The notes under the pieces: model-generated
The model's input: only the letters and a program-made list of their open reading frames with translations
Told to the model about the DNA's origin: nothing
The model's database searches: none
Assembly: GCF_043290135.1 (NCBI RefSeq)
Contig: NC_134710.1
Coordinates: 199,057,692-199,121,691, forward strand
Direction of reading: 5' to 3'
Origin: Rhipicephalus microplus
Taxonomy: Eukaryota; Arthropoda; Arachnida; Ixodida; Ixodidae
DNA length: 64,000 nt
In this document: in pieces, positions 48,049-59,934 of the stretch
How the letters are laid out: each line of letters begins with the position of its first letter
Numbering within the stretch: position 1 is the first letter of the stretch
Program-made: the position numbers and the translations under genes

Positions 48049-48110
48049 GGCGTCTCTCATATACATATGGTGGTTTTGGGACGTTAAATCCCACAAATCA
48101 ATCAAATCAA
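48049..48110 (+). mobile_element. Ruka-like SINE, extremely 5'-truncated, with target duplication
   Basis: Only about 60 bases of the 3' end are present (GGCGTCTCTCATATACATAT through GGGACGTTAAATCCCAC and the tail). TTAGTAGGCAGGTA occurs at 48035-48048 and again at 48111-48124, an exact target duplication. It is a complete but very short insertion event. Confidence 0.9.
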
Positions 48111-48124
48111 TTAGTAGGCAGGTA

Positions 48125-51000
48125 AACTAAGGTTGTGCTTAAAACAACACGAAGATGAAAAATGATTGAAACTTCAGTAGCGGTAAAAGACAGAAGGAAA
48201 AGATGGAGGTGTATTCTAGCATTACTAAAGTTTCTAGTACGTCAGGCCTGCAAGAATGAATAACACCGTTGATTATCAGTATCATACAACGTAGACACGA
48301 CTCATCAAGAGAATGGTTGTCGCGTGTTCTTTCACAAGAAGAAAACTTCATAGCTCGTAAAATATTGGCCGACTACGGGCATCTGTCGGAGCTCACCAGC
48401 CTATGCTTGCAGATTGTAGAAAGTGGTTAAACCAATCAACTAGAATTCCAGAACAGGTTAGTACAAAAGTTTTGCGGTTGCTAATAAGTGGGAGCTTCAA
48501 AACGTAAAGAAGAGCTTCCTGCAAAAAATAGCTACGCAGCTCTTCATTCTGATGGGGCTGGCGAAAATTTTCGTTTCGAGGCAGTACATTGGAAAGTACC
48601 ATAAAACTATTCACACGATTTGAGATCCTGAAGTAGTGTTTGACCGTCTTTTACTGCGTCAATTTTTCTAAGGCAAAATTACGCGTACTTTCAGGACTCC
48701 TGTCACAAGATACTATAGTCTTATGGCAAGAAACAAACAAAAAGAACTCGTGGAGTGTCAGATAACTTTTAAGTTTTTTTGCCAGTCTTTATAATTCACA
48801 AGATGGCGAAACTCCGCAAAACCGTTGTACTATGATGAGGTGAAGTGAAATTTTTCGCTATAGAAATAACAGTTCTCAGCAGCATTAGCGGGCCCAAAGA
48901 GAAGGTTTCTTGAAGTTTTCTATAGGTACTCAGGCCCTACGCTATGCATATATACGCTGTGATTTTAAATCGCAATGTTCTTTTGTTGGTTTAGGGATGA
49001 CTCATAGGTTTTAACACCTCTCTTATTTCATAGAACTATGACGGCTTCTGGTCATTCTTATTTAAGCTTCGTGGCGCAGCATAGCCTTAGCTGCTTTTGC
49101 GCCATAAAAAACCAAATTAACCTAACCTTATTTAGGCTTCAGTGATAGTGCTCACAGCTTAAATTTGGCATATACGGCATATAATAGACTCTAAAGCGTT
49201 TTTTATTCTGTGCGTGTTGGTCTACTTCAGATGCGTAAGCATTTAGGCTAGTCGATTCATGACTTGAGTGGGGACAGCGAGCAAGACCAATACAAGAAAA
49301 GTGCAGCGCATTTGATATACTACTTTGTGCTTCCAATAAACTATTGATTGAATACTTAACTTTTATCAATATTATGCTAGCCACTCTGATGAAAAAAAAA
49401 GTACGAGTGATGAATTTTTTGTTGTATTTCAAAAAACACTTCCTTGTCTCCATTTTTGGAGATCCCGCGTCCTTTCTATGTGTCTAACCTGTAATGGTCA
49501 AAGAACGTACTCGGCTCTTGTGACTGCACTATCTCTATCGGCTCTCACGAAGAGCATATAATTCAGCGCCTGCACATACAGTGCACATCACCGTATCTGA
49601 GGCGCGCCATCGTGCCAGGCATGACACAGAAGCGAAAAGGGCGCGTCGTAGAAAACTTTACAGGCGCCACTTTCGATTTGTGTGCAAATGCATTTGGCGA
49701 AAACATCCACTCTGCCGCCTTGCTGCAAAGTTACCAACGTGACGGAATATCACGCATCTTAGGCGAGGCCATGGTCTTGTGGCGAAGATTCTATGCGCAG
49801 TATACCAAGGGGTGAAGGATGCCGTTTTGCAGCACACTCGGCAATGTAAACCGCCAATTCGCGACCTTTCAACATCTCGTTTGCTCTGCGTACGCTGCAG
49901 AATTTCGCTATAAGAAAGTGTCCTGCTTTTTCCCCTGTTCCGTATGCTCAACTTGTTATTGAAGAGCTCACATGTTGCGAAGCACTTGCACTCAGTTTTC
50001 ATCCTTTTGCGCAACCGGGGAAGAACGGATTCCAATACAGGGTAGAAGCGACGTGTTGGCATGCGATTAGATCAGAAGCAACCGTTGGTGAAAAAAAAAA
50101 CATGGCTGTTCGCATTTTTTGAAGTTGCGATAATACGGAACTGAAACGTTCTTCACAGAAGTAGCTTATTGTGCATTGTTTCCCCACAAGGCGAAGAAAT
50201 TAATGCCACAGTATTGAATTTCAATGTCACGCGAAGAACGGCAAGGAGCCTTTTATTGTGTTGGGTAGCATACTACTTATTTAGACTGATTATTATCGCT
50301 GGATTTTTTTTCATTCCTGTTCCTTCCTTCCTTCCGTCAAGCAGAAAGTACGCACGAAATGAACATACGCAGGACGAACGTGGAAAACAATTGTAACAGC
50401 TCGACACTTGAAACACGCTGCTCTAATATAAGGAAAAACGCATGAAACGAATGTTCCACTATACACTGTTGGACATCGAATAACTGTCGCAATTTTAAAT
50501 TCTTCGAATGTGAGCAGCGCTCTCCTTTCGCTAATGCGGCCGCGCAGCGAGCGAAATGAACTCCGGGCTCTCGTTAACCACTCTAACTTTGAAGCAAACT
50601 TGCGCTGGAAGCACAAAAGGTACCGAGCGCCCAAACTCCGAGTGACCATGCAAGAGAACATATATGCGAACTTTGACCATGCCATTTGGAGACGTGTGTA
50701 TAGCAACGATTCGGGTGATGTGGGGGGACCACCTTTCTCAGCGCGCCCAATGCTCGCACCCAATGTGTGCCCATACACCATCTCACTACTTATGGCGGAA
50801 ATGCGCTGAAGTTACTGAGCTCAGCGGAATACCAATGGTACATGATGTCTATAAATGGCTCGTCGTGAGCAAGCTAAACAGTGTCTGTTCTGTGGCCCAG
50901 TGATTTGCGTTGCGCGCTACAAAGCTAGAGGTCGCTGGTACGATGCCCAGCCACAAAACTCTTCATTCTCGTTTTAGATCCGAAGCAGCTAAGGGTCGAG
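48125..51000. other. Unassigned stretch with one imperfect stem-loop
   Basis: No gene is recognised. Near 49071-49104, TGGCGCA and its inverse TGCGCCA bracket a short loop, followed by TAAAAAACCAAATTAACC. This resembles the 3' end of a short repeat. ORFs at 49612-49815, 50311-50781 and 50510-50809 overlap on opposite strands and carry no motif. Confidence 0.4.
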
Positions 51001-51013
51001 CTGAATCGATGGT

Positions 51014-51290
51014 GTGGGCGTGACCACCATTACATCGCATGCGCGTCTGTTACCCTGCTCTCTCTTTTCCGACGCTCTCTTTATGTCGCCTTGCAAGGTC
51101 GACGCAGGCAGCGTCTGCTTGCTAACGCTCGCTCCCCCTCTCACTTCTCTAGGCATCACAACCACGGCGTTTACGCCGCAATTTCTCATGCGCGTCTCCT
51201 CCCCTCTTTTTTCATTCCTACGCTGCCCCTCTCTCTCGCCTCGCCACGTTGAGGCACGCAACGTCTGCTTGCGAGTTTCTTCATTGAATA
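51014..51290. repeat. Imperfect tandem duplication (~147 bp unit)
   Basis: Two related segments each contain CATGCGCGTCT, a pyrimidine-rich CTCTC..TTTTC stretch, a CGACGCAGGCA- or TTGAGGCACGCA-like block and GCGTCTGCTTGC or ACGTCTGCTTGC. The shared CATGCGCGTCT motifs are about 147 bases apart. It lies just upstream of a TATA-like box. Confidence 0.55.
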
Positions 51291-51329
51291 TACCGACACA
51301 TCGCTCTGTAAAACGTTCACTGGCCACTT

Positions 51330-51420
51330 CGTATATATAGGCCCTGGATCTTGGCCTCGAAGGTAGTACCGGTGGGAAAAGTTTCCTGTGCGTCGTTGAA
51401 CAATAAAAATTAGCAGCGTG
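51330..51420 (+). promoter_or_regulatory. Possible LTR-like or promoter segment (TATA box and poly-A signal)
   Basis: TATATATAGGCCC near 51333 looks like a TATA box, and AATAAAAA follows near 51402. This spacing fits an LTR (promoter, short R region, poly-A signal). No TG...CA ends, primer-binding site or second LTR was found, so it could equally be a promoter unrelated to any retroelement. Confidence 0.25.
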
Positions 51421-52292
51421 CGCGTTAGCTAAAAGCGGACGTTAGATCTCTGTGTCGAGTCAGAGTCTTTTGTCCCTCATTACGCATTACCTGCGATTGG
51501 CATGTGCCTGTAGGAAACAGCAGTCCATCGTGCTTCGCACCTCCCCACAGTGTGCTTTGCGCCTCCCCAGGCTGCTCTGCTGCGCAACGCTGCGATGAGC
51601 GCCAGCGTGAACGCCACCGCCAGTATAAGCGTTAGCACCCGCTACTTCGAATCTACACACGGTTCGATTTAGCGGAAGATGGTTTAATTTGCTTTCTTTG
51701 CAATCTCTGAATAAATATTTTATTACATCCTCTATCTATGACGGAAGTACGTCAGCGGAGCCGGGGTGGACTCCAGCATACAACGTTCTCATGAAAGAAC
51801 AACACTGTTCATTAAATGCGGGCGTATTAATAACAGTCACGTTGACATGGCGTGAATATGAAGGTGACTTGAAATTGATATTTGTAAGGGTAATCTCTTC
51901 GGAGCTTATCTGCAGATTAGCCATTTATTTCTGCTTCATTATCTAAGAATTAATCCGGCTCGGCTTCAAAACGAAGACAGTGTAAGTGACTTACGCTATG
52001 AATATCAATGATTTTGTAGTTAAATATGTCAAGGCTAGTCGTCCTAAAGTTCTTCTGCCCTGTAGGGCACCATACTTCTCACAAACACTAACGAGCATTG
52101 ATTTGGTGATGTAATTTTTTTTATGCTGCACGTCAACTTTACTTCAATGGTACAACTACAAGGACTCTAATCACAAATGCCACAAGCTTATAGTCTATGT
52201 CGGCAGGAAATGAGCTTTCTCAAAAGGATACTTGACCTAGCATGCAGCTGTGTCTAGAAACCGTTAAAACAATATTAACGAATATTAATTTG
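51421..52292. other. Unassigned stretch
   Basis: No feature recognised apart from the left target duplication of the next SINE (52279-52292). Confidence 0.45.
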
Positions 52293-52543
52293 CCCCGCCG
52301 CGGTGGTCTAGTGGCTAAGGTACTCGGCTGCTGACCCGCAGGGCGCGGGCTTGAATCCCGGCTGCGGCGGCTGCATTTCCGATAGAGGCGGAAATGTTGT
52401 AGGCCCATGTGCTCAGATTTGGGTGCACGTTAAAGAACCCCAGGTGGTCTAAATTTCCGGAGCCCTCCACTACGGCGTCTCACATAATCATAGAGTGGTT
52501 TTGGGACGTTAAACCTCACATATCAATCAATCAATCAATCAAT
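52293..52543 (+). mobile_element. Ruka-like SINE, full length with exact target duplication
   Basis: The copy runs from CCCCGCCGCGGTGGTCTAGT (A box TGGTCTAGTGGC), past the B-box region GGGCTTGAATCCCGG, to the (CAAT)n tail. CGAATATTAATTTG (52279-52292) is repeated exactly at 52544-52557. Head and tail are intact, and the exact duplication suggests a comparatively recent insertion. Confidence 0.96.
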
Positions 52544-52641
52544 CGAATATTAATTTGGGACATGAGCGAATACAACAAGTGAACGAATACAACAAAGTGT
52601 GGCAAACAAGTCTGATTACTGCTGAATAGAAATCGTCTCTG

Positions 52642-53560
52642 GTGAAGCCAATTTTAAAGCCTGGTCACCCTGCACAACACCTGAATTCATACCAGTCAAT
52701 ATCACTAACTTCTAATGTTATGAAACTGATGGAACGTATGGTGCTGTTTCGTATGGACGCCATATTACAGGAGCTCACTTTCTTCCCTAATGTCCTGAGT
52801 AAATTTCGCCGCCACCGTTCAGCCTGCGACAGCATAGCAGATCTTGTATTGCCGCTTGAATCTGTTCGAGCAAACAGACATTCAGCGTATGTTCTATTTC
52901 TTGACATACAGCGAGCGTTTTTACTCGGTGTCACATAAGGAGATTGTTTATGCACTGATAATTGGAGGAAGTTTAGGTCGTCTGTTACTCTTTCTCCGTG
53001 ATTTTCTATGTGAGTGCTGAATGAAAGTGCACATTAGAGAGGTACAGAGTGAACCTTGAGCTGTTAAATGTGGCGTCCCGCAAGGCAGCGTTTAGTCACC
53101 GCTTCTCTTCAACAGCGTAATTGCTGGACTTCCTGGCCGATTACCGCAAGAATGTGACTTTCCTACAGGCATAGATATTTATGCTGATGACATAGCACTA
53201 TGGGTCAATGGTCCGTCACACCATGGTCCACATCTTTGTGGTGCGGCGAGCTCTGAATGCAACTTCAGAATACTTGGTGGAAGTTAGCCTGCAAGTTTCA
53301 CCTGCGAAGTCAGCTGCGTTCACGTATCATCCAAGGCAATGCGCTCATCGAAGCTTTAGCAGCCTTTACCTCGGAGACACACCAATACTGTTGGTACACC
53401 AACATCACTACCTGTGTGTAATAATCGATTAGCGCCTTTTTTGGCGCCCTGATGTGAAAACTTCGAGGTGAAAATTACTGTATTTGTTCAAGTATGTAGC
53501 CACCTTGACTGCTAGGGGTGACGATATTGATCAGAAGACGGCACTACAGGTTTACCAATC
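52642..53560 (+). pseudogene. Reverse transcriptase domain of the truncated LINE
   Basis: NSYQSISLTSNVMKLMERMV corresponds to the YRPISL block. Motif A reads YVLFLDIQRAF, and a frameshift follows near 52930. Motif B reads CGVPQGSV-stop-SPLLFN near 53073-53115. Motif C reads IYADDIALWV near 53170-53200. The downstream frame 53208-53432 continues into the thumb with EVSLQVSPAKSAAF and HHYLCVIID. Catalytic Asp residues remain, while one stop interrupts motif B itself. Confidence 0.85.
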
Positions 53561-54049
53561 AGCTGTACTCTCTTGCGTGATGTATGCCTTGCCAGTCTTG
53601 AATGCACCGCCTGCTTTAATGTCTTAGCTGGAACGGAATCATCTTGTTGCCCTCCGAGTACTGGTTGGCTTACCTCGTGAAGCACAATCCATGCCACTAC
53701 TGACTGAAGCACACCAGTTGCCGCAAAGACTGCAAGCTGACCGGAGAGAACTACGTAATACTGAGTGTATGAACCGAGCCGCAGATGTCAAGACACTGCT
53801 CAACAGACTGTCAAAGCGCCCACTTTCTCGGATGGGTAAAATGGCAGCTTTGTTCAATGACATTACTGGCAATTCTGGTGAAACTATTGATTTGCCAACA
53901 TTGACAGAGTGCGTTAAACATTGCAGCAACATTGCCCATGTGCCTTCTCTACCCATCTGTAAATTCCAGGAATACGCAAAAAGTGTCACCAATTTTTTTT
54001 TGTAGTATACAAACTAGGCAATTCACACTTATTTGAAAAATTCAAAGAC

Positions 54050-54900
54050 CATGCAAAGGTATTTACGGACGCTTCTGTACGCAGCGATGGCCTGAGCGCT
54101 TCTGCAGCTTTATTCTGCCCTTCAACCGATACCAGGCGGTTGTTTAAAATACCGCACCCCTAATAATTGGTCACGGCCGAGCTAACAGCGATTAATGTCG
54201 CCCTATGTACGTACAAGAAGGGTTACCGGCATAGAAGGTTGCTATCCTTACCGACTCTCGTGGTTACCTTAGCAGACTCACCAGCAAAGAGACCGACAGC
54301 CCTACTTTAAGCAGCGTCATGAAATCCATCAATAATATGCTGTCCCGTGGGGTATGCCTAGCTGCACAGTGGGTACCTTCGCACGTGGGCATTGCGGGCA
54401 ATGAAGAAGAGAATCGCCTTGCTTCGTCATCCAACCACGATGGCTGTAACTGTCCAGAAATTACATGTACGATGGACAACGCTCGTCTGATTATACGCCG
54501 ACGCCTCCTAAATCAGCACCCAGACCAGCGTGTGGCGAATGGATCGTTCTTTCCCCGCATTCGTAGCCGTGGCTTGCCTTGTCGTTTCTGAACGCTGTTG
54601 TACAAACTAAGAGTAGGCTCTGTGCTGGTGCGTGAACAATTAAACCGTCAAGGCTGTGTGGACAGGCCATTGTGCGCAGCTTGCAGCTCCTGCAAAACAC
54701 TTGAGCATCTCGTAGTGCGCTGTCCCACATTTGCTACGCAGCGGTCTTTTCTGATTAAGGAATATGAATTCCTAGGACTTAAGTGCGCGACGCTAGACGA
54801 CGACCTCTTTCTGAGTGGTAGTGATTCCCGACGCGACCAGGCCCACCGAGCTTTCCTTACATTTATGAGCCAAACGGACCAGGCCACCCGCTTATAGACG
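54050..54900 (+). pseudogene. RNase H and C-terminal zinc region of the truncated LINE
   Basis: VFTDASVRSDGLSASAALF gives the first catalytic Asp near 54060. VTAELTAINVAL gives the Glu near 54175, and ILTDSRGYLSRL the third Asp near 54245-54280. QWVPSHVGIAGNEEENRLA follows at 54367-54423, where the last acidic residue reads N. The frame then runs to 54591 and, after a stop, to 54598-54897 with CAACSSCKTLEHLVVRC, a CxxC...H...C motif typical of I-clade C-termini. Confidence 0.83.
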
Positions 54901-55899
54901 GTTTTTTATTATTATTGTTTATTTTTTACTCATACTCGTCGAAGTCTCCGTTATTTATTTTCCTTTCTCATCTTTTTCCTCTTTCTCCCCTCTAAGCTTT
55001 GTTTCCTCCGTTTTTTTCCTCCTCCCAAAAGAGTGAGCAGGTGTTGTGCCCCTCCAGGTGGCAGTTTCCAGCTTGCTCTCTCCCTCTTTTTTCTGGGCAC
55101 TTGTGTATCTGTGTATGCAAAAAAGTAAACAAATAAATTCTGAAGAGCACCAGGAAGGATTCTACTTCAGTGTGTTTTGTCGATGCTACTCACTAGTGTC
55201 GTTGAGCTAGGTTTTCCTTTATTCCGTCAGTCAGGTGGGAGCTATTATCAATGATGCATCACTTAGATACTCTACTCCCTCCGGAACCGAACAGTTGGCT
55301 GTACCGCTTGCCCTTTTGAACGATAGTAGATCACAAATCTTTACCGACTCAAAGTCGGTTGTCGGGGCTTTCGCCTCTGGTTCAATCTGTGCTGAAGTAT
55401 GACCACTATTTGAAAATAAGATACTTTCTCCAAATACCATTAGCTGCTTTTCTGCTCATCTCGAACCCCTACTAGACTCCTAGCAAATTTGAGTGACACT
55501 GCTTACTCCAGAGTGCGCGCACTAACTCTCCTCGCTAGGAAAGACGTACGTCCACTGGTTGGCATCGGGACGTTTACGTACGTGCTACTTACATTCAGTG
55601 AAGTGGCTAAACACTACCAGTTGAGAAGGCCGTCATTTCCTCCTCCAAACAGCTGGTTGTCCAGTTCTCAAGCCATCGCATTTAGAATGCTTCAGACCAA
55701 GTCCAATCCAAGTCAAATTTTTCTCAGCATAAACTTCTCAAAAGCTCTTGAGTCTACTTGCCCTGATTGTGATGAGCTTAGGAACTTCTAACATATTCTC
55801 TGGTGGGGCTCCTCGTTGGGGGGCCAGAAGAGAATTGGGACATTGCCTTACGATGTGTAGGGTTACTACCAAAGCTAAGGGCTGTCCAGATAGCCCACT

Positions 55900-56196
<297 letters not shown>

Positions 56197-56212
56197 GAAA
56201 GAAGTGTATGAT

Positions 56213-56433
56213 TTAGGACTCGTTTTTCCAGGTTTTGACGCAATATGAATGAGATCTAACAGACAATAATGCCATGGAATGTATAGGGGAAGTTATTAGA
56301 ACCAATGTAATGTAAATAGGAAGAAAAAAAGTGAGTGAAAAAATAACTTGCCGGGAGCAGGAACTGAACCTATGACCTTCGAACAATGATTTCGACGCTC
56401 TACGCTCTACCACTGAGCTATCACGGCGGCAAT
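56213..56433 (-). mobile_element. Second SINE family, copy B (tRNA head present)
   Basis: On the minus strand the head reads GCCGCCGTGATAGCTCAGTG, giving A box TAGCTCAGTGGTAGAGC, and the B box GGTTCAGTTCC follows after about 45 bases. The body then runs into AAGTTATTTTTTCACTCAC and the AACTTCCCC region. It is a tRNA-derived SINE distinct from the Ruka-like family. I cannot name it. Confidence 0.75.
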
Positions 56434-56474
56434 CCCACCAGCCACTTTATTGGGTTTATATGTGAATTTAAACG

Positions 56475-56585
<111 letters not shown>

Positions 56586-56639
56586 CATACATCAGTAAGA
56601 GAAATTCTCATTCGGGAAGAGCAAGCACACAGTGGTGGT

Positions 56640-56985
56640 GAAAAACATTTATTATTATATTTACAGTGAGAGTTGTGGATAAGGCGAGTCTGAAGGAGGG
56701 CCCGTCCTTCACAAAAACTAGGAGGAATCCCTAGTCCGGTATCCCTCCAGCAGCTCGGGCTGTAGCCAACAATGCCCAATGCCTGTTGGGCTTGGAGGTC
56801 AGAGCAGCTGAGCAGGACAGCTTCCCAGTCCTCTCGTGTGGGGTGGGGGTGGGGTGAGTAGGTTAAATTCGAAAGGCATGCCGACACCATGTGATAGGTG
56901 TCACAAGACTCCTCCGCACAGTGCGGACATGCGCTCTAGAAGGCCGAACTTTTCAATACTGTAGGGAACAGTACAGTATTGATAA
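56640..56985 (-). pseudogene. Third LINE C-terminal remnant
   Basis: The minus strand encodes ACPHCAEES-like text across a frame shift near 56930, then MVSACLSNLTYSPHPHPTRE followed by DWEAVLLSCSDLQAQQALGI. The order CPxC, a D/H-M-V-x-A-C block, then NPTREDWEAALLSCS is the C-terminal tail I associate with tick LINE polyproteins. Only this tail remains, in the orientation opposite to 52.6-55.9 kb. Family recognition is from pattern only. Confidence 0.65.
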
Positions 56986-57552
56986 AGAGGCGTGATTTCT
57001 CTAAAGTCGTAGTGCACACTTCCAAAGTGTTCCCCTCAACGTTCATTACACAATTTCATGTCCTAAAAACAACAAACAAATGCATTCTCATTATTCTCGG
57101 TATGTCCTTGATGACCTTGGGCGCAGTATTTTTTCCAATGAAAGCGTTCACTCTGTGTCTAGTGTGTAGACTCTCTGTTCGATTCGACTTCTACTTGTGA
57201 CATGCTTGGGACAGTCGAGCAATAGATCATATACATTCTTGTTGTCCTGGCCTCAGGATAATGTGGACAATGGCGCATGCTGCATACGAAGTACGAATTG
57301 CTTTGTGTAAGCAGTTACGAGCCTTACGTTATACATGAGCGTGCCGAATGGGCTTTGGAGCTGAGAGACTAATTGGCTCTGAAGATAAGGATCAACATTG
57401 TACAAGATTGTATTTTCTGTGTAGTGTGATAACCAGGTCAATAATACTATTTCACGTTTTGTGCTTCGTGGAATTTATGTCGGAATGATATTATGAATGT
57501 GGCGGGTTGGTTTTTAATGATTAGTAGATTTCACTGACTCATATACTAATTC
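56986..57552. other. Unassigned stretch
   Basis: This may include further upstream parts of the minus-strand LINE remnant, but no domain motif is visible. The left target duplication of the next SINE is at 57540-57552. Confidence 0.4.
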
Positions 57553-57792
57553 ACTGATTTATTTGTGGGGTTTAACGTCCCGAAACGACAATATGATTAT
57601 AAGAGACGCCGTAGTGGAGGGCTCCGGAAATTTCGACCACCTGGGGTACTTTAACGTGCACCCAAATATGACAACACGGGCTTACAACGTTTCTGCCACC
57701 ATCGGAAACGGGGCTGCCACTGCCGGGATATGATCCCGCGACCAGCGGGTCAGCGGCCGAGTACCTTAGCCACTAGACCACCGTGGCGGCGC
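57553..57792 (-). mobile_element. Ruka-like SINE, full length with target duplication
   Basis: Tail end at 57553, head end at 57792 (CTAGACCACCGTGGCGGC on the plus strand). CATATACTAATTC (57540-57552) and CATATACCATTCC (57793-57805) are the target duplication with two mismatches. The body has several mutations (ATATGACAACACGG), so it is older than the 52.3 kb copy. Confidence 0.92.
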
Positions 57793-57805
57793 CATATACC
57801 ATTCC

Positions 57806-58430
57806 CTTTCTCTTGATTCTGCAGGAAACAAGAAACCACTGAAATGCCGCGTGATGAACTGATTTCCTAGCTTCTCATAGCTAGTAAATTATGTTGACCA
57901 CATGGGGTGCCTTAGGAAAACAATGCTTCAGACTAGTCATGCCTTTGTAGCTGACACACACACATGGTATAAACTTAAAAGAAAGTGCAAGGCGAAGGTA
58001 GTCATGTGCAATCGGTGGCCCGCGTATGGTCCGAGTGTTTGATACGCCTCCGTAGACTTCATAGACAGCTTTACTCTTTGAAAAAATGCTGTTTAAGTGA
58101 AGAATAGAACCATGTTTTTTATCTGTCTAGCGCACATCAGCACTTTGAACAACTCCAAGAAACCATCAATCAGCCAAAGAAGTTTGACGTCACTATTTTG
58201 CAAAAGTTGCATTTTCCTGGCGTGCACACTGCTCTGTATCAGCTTTGCACCATGTCATGCAGAGGGTTTTTATTGCACTTCTTTCTGGAAAATCCAATAA
58301 AACCTTCACAGAAAGTCTTCCTTTCTTGCTTTTGTTTCACATCACGCCTACAATGCACTCTTATACGCTTGAGATACGTTCCCGCTTTCGAACCAAGGTT
58401 GTCCAACGTTTTAAGACCATATAGCCTTTA
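57806..58430. other. Unassigned stretch
   Basis: No feature is recognised. The small frames at 58097-58431 have hydrophobic segments but no supporting gene structure. Confidence 0.45.
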
Positions 58431-59202
58431 GGGATCATTCACACAATTGAGAAGTGAAGCGAAAACGAAAACGCCAGAGCAGCCTGAAAACTACAACCGC
58501 GCTCGTCGGAGATGTTCATATTCGTTCGGCCCCATTCTGCCGCCGCTGCCTTCGCTAACTTGAAAATTAAATCAATTTTGCCTGCTTTCAGAGCGGTAAA
58601 TTTCGTACCGAACTCTAATTATTCACGCAAAGTAGTGAAAAGGAGCAGCTCACACATTTTTAAACGTTGTTTTGGGAGATAACCCAGCAAACACCACACG
58701 AGCGAACGTACCGGGAGCGGTGGCGGCGGCTTCAGTTGGCTGTACACAAACGCGAGACGCGTTAGGACATGCAGACTCACTGCTGCTGTACCGTCTATTT
58801 TCAGAGTTCTCCGCGACCGTAATCCGAACCAGGCTCTCGATGAACGCGTTGTCGTTGAGGCCGTCAAGCTTCGTCGTGCTGAACGGGCAGTTTACCATTT
58901 CAGCCGATGTGATCCACCGCAAAGTCTTTTGTCGCCATGATGAATCTGCGGCCAGCTCGTTAGATCACGGGGTTTGATCTAGCGCAATCAAAGCCGTGGA
59001 GCGGAAACCAGATCCGCATTTTGGCGGAAAAATCAGTCTGGCACCTAAAGTGCCTCGATGAGCGGGAGCGCGTGCATCGAGGCACCCTATCTCGAATGGA
59101 TCTTAGCGCGCTGCCCTAGCGGTGTGTTTTTCCGGTCGCTTTGACGGTGAAACAAGCCAGTTTTCGGAGAGTTTTGCCGCATTTGCTCTCTTTGAGGCTA
59201 AG
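58431..59202. mobile_element. Harbinger-like MITE, copy 1 (right end lost at the junction)
   Basis: The left end is GGGATCATTCACAC preceded by TTA (58428-58430). The sequence is homologous throughout to 59206-59934, for example TTCACGCAAAGTAGTGAAAA, GGTTGTTTTGGGAGA (GTTGTTTTGGGAGA here), GCTGTACACAAACG and GGTTTGATCTAGCGCA. The right terminal repeat is absent: the copy stops in GAGGCTAAG and the next copy starts. It contains a perfect 11 bp hairpin (59050-59060 with 59075-59085). The minus-strand frame 58650-58922 has no recognisable domain. Confidence 0.7.
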
Positions 59203-59205
59203 TTA

Positions 59206-59934
59206 GGCCGCTTTCACACTTGAGAGTTGAAGAAAAACGCAAACGCCAGAGCGGCTGGAAAACCCCGACCGCGCACGTCGAAGATGCTCACATTAGCTCT
59301 GCCCCATCCCGCCACCGCTGTCGTCAATACCTTGACAAATAATTGGATTTCGTCTGCCTTATGAGCACTAAAGTTTGTACCGAATTCTAGTTATTCACGC
59401 AAAGTAGTGAAAAGAACAGCTCTCCCCTTTTCAAAGGTTGTTTTGGGAGACGAGCCAGCAGAACGACGCAAGCGAACGCTCCGGCAGCGGCGGCGGTGCA
59501 TTCAGCTGGCTGTACACAAACGTGAGACACGTTGGGGCATGCCGACTCACTGCCACTGCACCATCTACTTCCAGAGTTCTCGGCGATCGTAATCCAAGTC
59601 AGTCACTCGATGAGTGCGTTCTTATTGAGGCCATCAAGCTTCGTCGTGCTGCATAGTTAGTTTTCGATTTGAGTCTATGCGAGCCACCGCCGACGCCTGT
59701 GCCGCCATGTTGAATCGGCGGCCGGCTGGTTGGGTCACGTGGTTTGATCTAGCGCAGCCAGAGCTGTGAAGCGGAAACCGGATCCGCTTTTGCCTGGAGT
59801 GAAATTCTCGCTCGAACCAATTTCTGCGCACCAGCCGCACGGCGTGGTTTTCCGGCCGCTTGGGCAGCGAAACGAGCCAGTTTCCGGAGAGTTTCGCCGG
59901 TTTCGTTCTTTTCGAGGCCATGTGTGAACGCGCC
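59206..59934. mobile_element. Harbinger-like MITE, copy 2 with TTA target duplication
   Basis: Left end GGCCGCTTTCACAC and, on the reverse complement, right end GGCGCGTTCACAC form short terminal inverted repeats. TTA occurs at 59203-59205 and 59935-59937, the target duplication of PIF/Harbinger elements. The element is 729 bp with no transposase. It is GC-rich, with repeated CGG and CCG stretches. The superfamily call is inference from TTA and the ends. Confidence 0.72.

Larger units (their letters stand above)
52620..55145 (+). mobile_element. I-clade LINE, 5'-truncated (RT and RNase H), inactivated
   Basis: From 52642 the plus strand encodes KPILKPGHPAQHLNSYQSIS, the beginning of an RT domain, with no endonuclease or ORF1 upstream. 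RT and RNase H are both recognisable, followed by a zinc-type C-terminus ending ATRL at 54897. The remaining 250 bases to the AATAAATTCTGAAGAGCA end are a T/C-rich 3' region. Frameshifts and stops are frequent. It is a different family from the minus-strand LINE at 33.7-38.5 kb. Confidence 0.85.

Noticed and set aside
50311..50809. Overlapping ORFs of 156 and 99 codons on opposite strands
   Set aside because: No motif, no splice or promoter structure, and they shadow each other.
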